The notes under the pieces were generated by a model, which was not told where the DNA came from, made no database searches, and saw only the letters and a list, made by a program, of their open reading frames with translations. A DNA stretch of 8,407 bases from an uncultured Ruminococcus sp. (GTDB lineage Bacteria; Bacillota; Clostridia; Oscillospirales; CAG-272). The DNA is taken from NCBI GenBank assembly GCA_902766575.1, contig CACXED010000392.1, forward strand, positions 1 through 8,407. The letters are read 5' to 3'. This document shows, in pieces, positions 6,204 through 8,407 of this stretch; position 1 is the first letter of the stretch, and each line of letters opens with the position of its first letter. The translations under genes were made by a program, and so were the position numbers.

Positions 6204-7136
6204 ATGAAAAAACGAATACTCACGGTCAGCTCCGCGAATATGGATTTCGTTATGAAGGTCGAAAAGCTCCCGGAAGCGGGACAGACGGTGGTTGAGAGCC
6301 GCTCGTACTCCTATGTCCCGGGCGGAAAGGGAGCAAATGCGGCGCTCGCTCTGGCAAGGCTCGGAGCCGACAGCATATTCTGCGCCAGACTCGGCAGCGA
6401 TCAGAACGGAAAGAAGCTGAAGGAGCTCTATCAGTCAAACGGCGTCGACACCCGCTTTATCAAGCTCGACCGTCTGAATCCCACCGGGCTTGCGTCGATC
6501 ATCGTCGAGGACGACGGCGCGAACCGGATAATCGTCTACCCCGGCGCTAACGGCTTCCTCTCGGAGGAGGACGTTGAGGACGCCTTTACCTGCATACCCG
6601 ACGCGGTGTTCATTCAGTTCGAGATACCCGACGAGGCTGTCCTCGCTGCGGCTAAGTTCGCAAAGAAGCGCAATATCCCGATCTTTGTCGACGCCGGACC
6701 GGCGCGCACCGACTATCCGCTCGAAAAGCTCCCGCCGCTCGAGATAATCTCTCCGAACGAGTCCGAGACCCTCGCGCTGACCGGGATACTCCCGAACAAC
6801 AGCGATAACTGCCTGAGAGCCGCCAGCGCGCTTCTGAACCGCGTTCCGGCAAAGTACGTCGTCATAAAGCTCGGCGGGCGCGGAGCCTACATCCACGACG
6901 GCAAGTTCTCGCAGCTCATTCCGACCTTTGAGGGCGAGGTCGTCGACACCACGGCTGCCGGAGACGCTTTCACGTCGGCGCTGACTTTAGAGTATCTGAA
7001 CACCGGAGATATCGTGAAGTCGGTCAGATACGCCAACGCCGTCGGAACGCTCGTCGTAGGCAAGGCAGGCGCGTCGAGCTCGCTTCCGACCGCGGCTGAG
7101 GTTGACAGCTTCTTACGTCAGAGAGGCGCTTTCTGA
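6204..7136 (+). CDS. rbsK: Ribokinase (PfkB family sugar kinase)
   Basis: Predicted to phosphorylate D-ribose with ATP to ribose 5-phosphate, feeding the pentose-phosphate pathway and PRPP synthesis. At 310 aa it matches ribokinase length (E. coli 309 aa). PfkB landmarks: substrate motif ANMDFV (residues 11-16), the glycine-rich VPGGKGANAALALARLG (38-54), FVDAGPAR and ISPNESET in the middle, VIKLGGRGAYI, and the signature VDTTAAGDAFTSAL with Gly253 and catalytic-base Asp254, corresponding to Asp255 of E. coli RbsK. The DTTAAGD form is common in ribokinases. Other PfkB sugar or nucleoside kinases remain possible, because no ribose transporter or regulator is nearby. It follows purM by 22 nt, and its stop overlaps the ruvX start by one base (TGATG). 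Together with purM it links ribose supply to nucleotide synthesis. Confidence 0.88.
   Translation: MKKRILTVSSANMDFVMKVEKLPEAGQTVVESRSYSYVPGGKGANAALALARLGADSIFCARLGSDQNGKKLKELYQSNGVDTRFIKLDRLNPTGLASIIVEDDGANRIIVYPGANGFLSEEDVEDAFTCIPDAVFIQFEIPDEAVLAAAKFAKKRNIPIFVDAGPARTDYPLEKLPPLEIISPNESETLALTGILPNNSDNCLRAASALLNRVPAKYVVIKLGGRGAYIHDGKFSQLIPTFEGEVVDTTAAGDAFTSALTLEYLNTGDIVKSVRYANAVGTLVVGKAGASSSLPTAAEVDSFLRQRGAF
7121..7126 (+). promoter_or_regulatory. ruvX ribosome binding site inside rbsK
   Basis: GAGAGG within the last rbsK codons, 9 nt upstream of the overlapping ATG. With the TGATG junction this indicates translational coupling. Confidence 0.55.
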
Positions 7137-7558
7137 TGGAGCGGATACTCGCGGTGGATTTCGGAGACGCGCGAACCGGGCTGGCGGTCAGCGATACGCT
7201 CGGTATGCTCGCCAACGGCATAGGCTATGTAAAGTCGGACTATATGCCGAAAACCGCCGATCTCGTCGCCGAAAAGGTCAGAGAATACGGCGCGGCGAAG
7301 ATAGTCATAGGGCTTCCGATCAACATGAACGGCAGTTTCGGCCCCCGCGCCGAGCACGCAAGGGAGTTCGGAGCTCTGCTCGCCGAGCGGGTAGGGGACA
7401 TCCCTATCGAGTTCTTTGACGAGCGCTGCTCGACTATGGCGGCTCATCAGATCATGAATTTCACCGACACCAGGGGCAAAAAGCGCAAGGAAGCGGTCGA
7501 CACGCTCTCCGCGCAGATAATCCTGCAGAATTATCTCGATTCGCACAAAAACAGATAA
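7136..7558 (+). CDS. ruvX: Putative Holliday junction resolvase / pre-16S rRNA nuclease YqgF
   Basis: A 140-aa RNase H-fold nuclease (E. coli YqgF is 138 aa). Known roles of the family are Holliday junction resolution or 16S rRNA 5'-end maturation; which applies here cannot be told from sequence. Conserved blocks: LAVDFGDARTGLAVSD (residues 5-20, catalytic Asp8), IVIGLPINMNGSFGPRA (56-72), FFDERCSTMAA (93-103) and KKRKEAVDTLSAQIILQNYL (115-134, with Asp122 as the third acidic residue). All expected catalytic acids are present. Its ATG overlaps the rbsK stop (TGATG). This is the last gene of the rightward set; a hairpin follows 12 nt after the stop. In many Bacillota ruvX sits with alaS and other genes, so this linkage to rbsK and purM is not the usual one. 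Confidence 0.93.
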   Translation: MERILAVDFGDARTGLAVSDTLGMLANGIGYVKSDYMPKTADLVAEKVREYGAAKIVIGLPINMNGSFGPRAEHAREFGALLAERVGDIPIEFFDERCSTMAAHQIMNFTDTRGKKRKEAVDTLSAQIILQNYLDSHKNR

Positions 7559-7563
7559 AATCG

Positions 7564-7599
7564 AAAAAAAACGCGGGTCTGATCGGCTCAGACCCGCGT
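7564..7599 (-). terminator. Rho-independent terminator between convergent genes
   Basis: A perfect 12-bp, GC-rich stem (7571-7582 with 7588-7599) has a 5-nt loop. An A tract at 7564-7571 becomes a run of T after the stem on the minus strand, so this is a strong terminator for the SGNH hydrolase gene, whose stop is only 5 nt away. In the plus direction the hairpin is followed by ATGTATCAATT, a poor U tract, so ruvX transcripts would be stopped less efficiently or only stabilised at the 3' end. Confidence 0.9.
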
Positions 7600-7604
7600 A
7601 TGTA

Positions 7605-8407
7605 TCAATTGGATTTGAAATTCACATAAGCCCCGTCAGGCTCGCTTTCGGGCAGGGTGTTCGCGTAGGCGGAGACGTCGACGACGTGAGTCTGATAATA
7701 CTCGAGCAGCTCCTTGCACGCCGTTTTTTGCAGATGCGCGCCGTCAAAGGACACCTCGGGATCGAGCGAACCGTCCTCAAGCGCGAAAAGCGAGATCGGA
7801 TCGAGCAGAAAAACCTCCTCCTCCAGAGCGAGAGCGCGGAGCTTCTCGTTGAATTGCGCCTGCTTTTCGTTGGTGATGCCGTTGGTCGAATTCTGCGAGT
7901 AATCGTTTGTGACCGGCAGAATGAGCTGAATGTAGATCGGCACGTTCGTTATCTCGCGGATAGACGCGATGGCGTTTTTGTAAGCCTTTACGAAGTTTGA
8001 GGCGTTCCAGCCGAGCTCGTTGACTCCGGTGGAGATGTAGATTGATTTGTACTTGCCGGCGTCGAGCTCGAGGGCTTCGCGGCAGGTGACGAGCGTTTTC
8101 TTGCCGTCCTCGCCGACGTGAGAGATGTAAGCCTTATTGGACAGATTGTTTATATTGAAGCCGGTCGCCGAGTAGTCTATCGGCGAGAGCTTGGTATACA
8201 TTATAAGTCCCGCCGTCCTCGAGTCGCCGATGAAAACCGTGTCGTCAAAATAGTCGACCGGATACGCGCCGCATTCGGGAACAGGCTGTGAAAAATCATA
8301 ATCGGTGAGCTCCTCGGGCGGGATCGGATCCTCCTTTTTGGGAAGCTCGAGCTCGTAGATCCGGTCAGAGGGCTCGTCTGAGCTGCTTTTTGCGGATATC
8401 GACGGGC
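7605..8407 (-). CDS. SGNH/GDSL-family hydrolase, N-terminus outside window
   Basis: A partial gene; the reading frame stays open to the right edge (267 codons seen). SGNH esterases/acylhydrolases remove acyl groups from lipids or surface polysaccharides; the substrate here is unknown. Block I is VFIGDSRTAG, with catalytic Ser at codon 8220-8222; block III is STGVNELGW; block V is SFDGAHLQ, with Asp at 7743-7745 and His at 7734-7736. The catalytic triad is therefore complete. An ATG at 8201 could be mistaken for the start, but it lies after the catalytic Ser, so the true start is upstream. Before block I the visible part is a Ser/Asp/Glu/Pro-rich linker (SSSDEPSD, LPKKEDPIPPEEL), typical of exported proteins with an N-terminal signal or anchor that would lie beyond the window. 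The gene ends 5 nt before a strong terminator and converges with ruvX. Confidence 0.88.
   Translation of the reverse strand, partial: PSISAKSSSDEPSDRIYELELPKKEDPIPPEELTDYDFSQPVPECGAYPVDYFDDTVFIGDSRTAGLIMYTKLSPIDYSATGFNINNLSNKAYISHVGEDGKKTLVTCREALELDAGKYKSIYISTGVNELGWNASNFVKAYKNAIASIREITNVPIYIQLILPVTNDYSQNSTNGITNEKQAQFNEKLRALALEEEVFLLDPISLFALEDGSLDPEVSFDGAHLQKTACKELLEYYQTHVVDVSAYANTLPESEPDGAYVNFKSN

Noticed and set aside
6435..6896. Minus-strand open frame inside rbsK
   Set aside because: Overlaps the conserved ribokinase core; no RBS or motif supports it.
7118..7546. Antisense open frame covering ruvX
   Set aside because: The RuvX blocks with all catalytic acids are on the plus strand, and the antisense frame has no recognisable motif.
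1..8407. CRISPR arrays, insertion sequences, tRNAs, phage or defence genes
   Set aside because: I looked on both strands and found no spaced direct repeats, transposase motifs, cloverleaf or integrase; the genes are chromosomal housekeeping and surface functions.

Overview
The window is about 8.4 kb of moderately GC-rich, densely coded bacterial DNA. Strong GGAGG-type ribosome binding sites, TATAAT promoters, the protein families present and a Glu111-type MetA point to an anaerobic Bacillota, probably a Clostridia/Oscillospirales (Ruminococcus-like) gut organism. This is inferred from gene content and style, not from a marker gene.

Layout. On the minus strand at the left are metA (535-1452, homoserine O-acetyltransferase by its Glu111) and, behind an intrinsic-terminator hairpin, a 146-aa helical protein of unknown function (19-459). 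A 169-bp AT-rich intergenic region (1453-1621) holds two divergent sigma-70/A promoters, one for metA and one for the rightward gene set. The rightward set runs 1622-7558 with no clear internal terminator. It contains a 1026-aa exported, C-terminally membrane-anchored protein with a divergent DUF5722-like (glycosidase-like TIM-barrel) core between beta-sandwich modules; a 94-aa three-helix membrane protein whose start overlaps it by 14 nt; a long-form purM; a ribokinase (rbsK); and ruvX/yqgF, coupled to rbsK by a TGATG overlap. A 12-bp perfect hairpin separates ruvX from a convergent minus-strand SGNH/GDSL hydrolase, which runs off the right edge (7605-8407).

Functionally, metA serves methionine synthesis. 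purM and rbsK serve purine and pentose-phosphate metabolism. RuvX acts on nucleic acids (Holliday junction or rRNA processing). These are housekeeping genes. The least-explained part is the surface-protein/small-membrane-protein pair (1622-4973), which is the best candidate for uncharacterised biology. I see no mobile element, CRISPR array, phage gene, tRNA or rRNA, and I do not see a dramatic new defence or mobile system.
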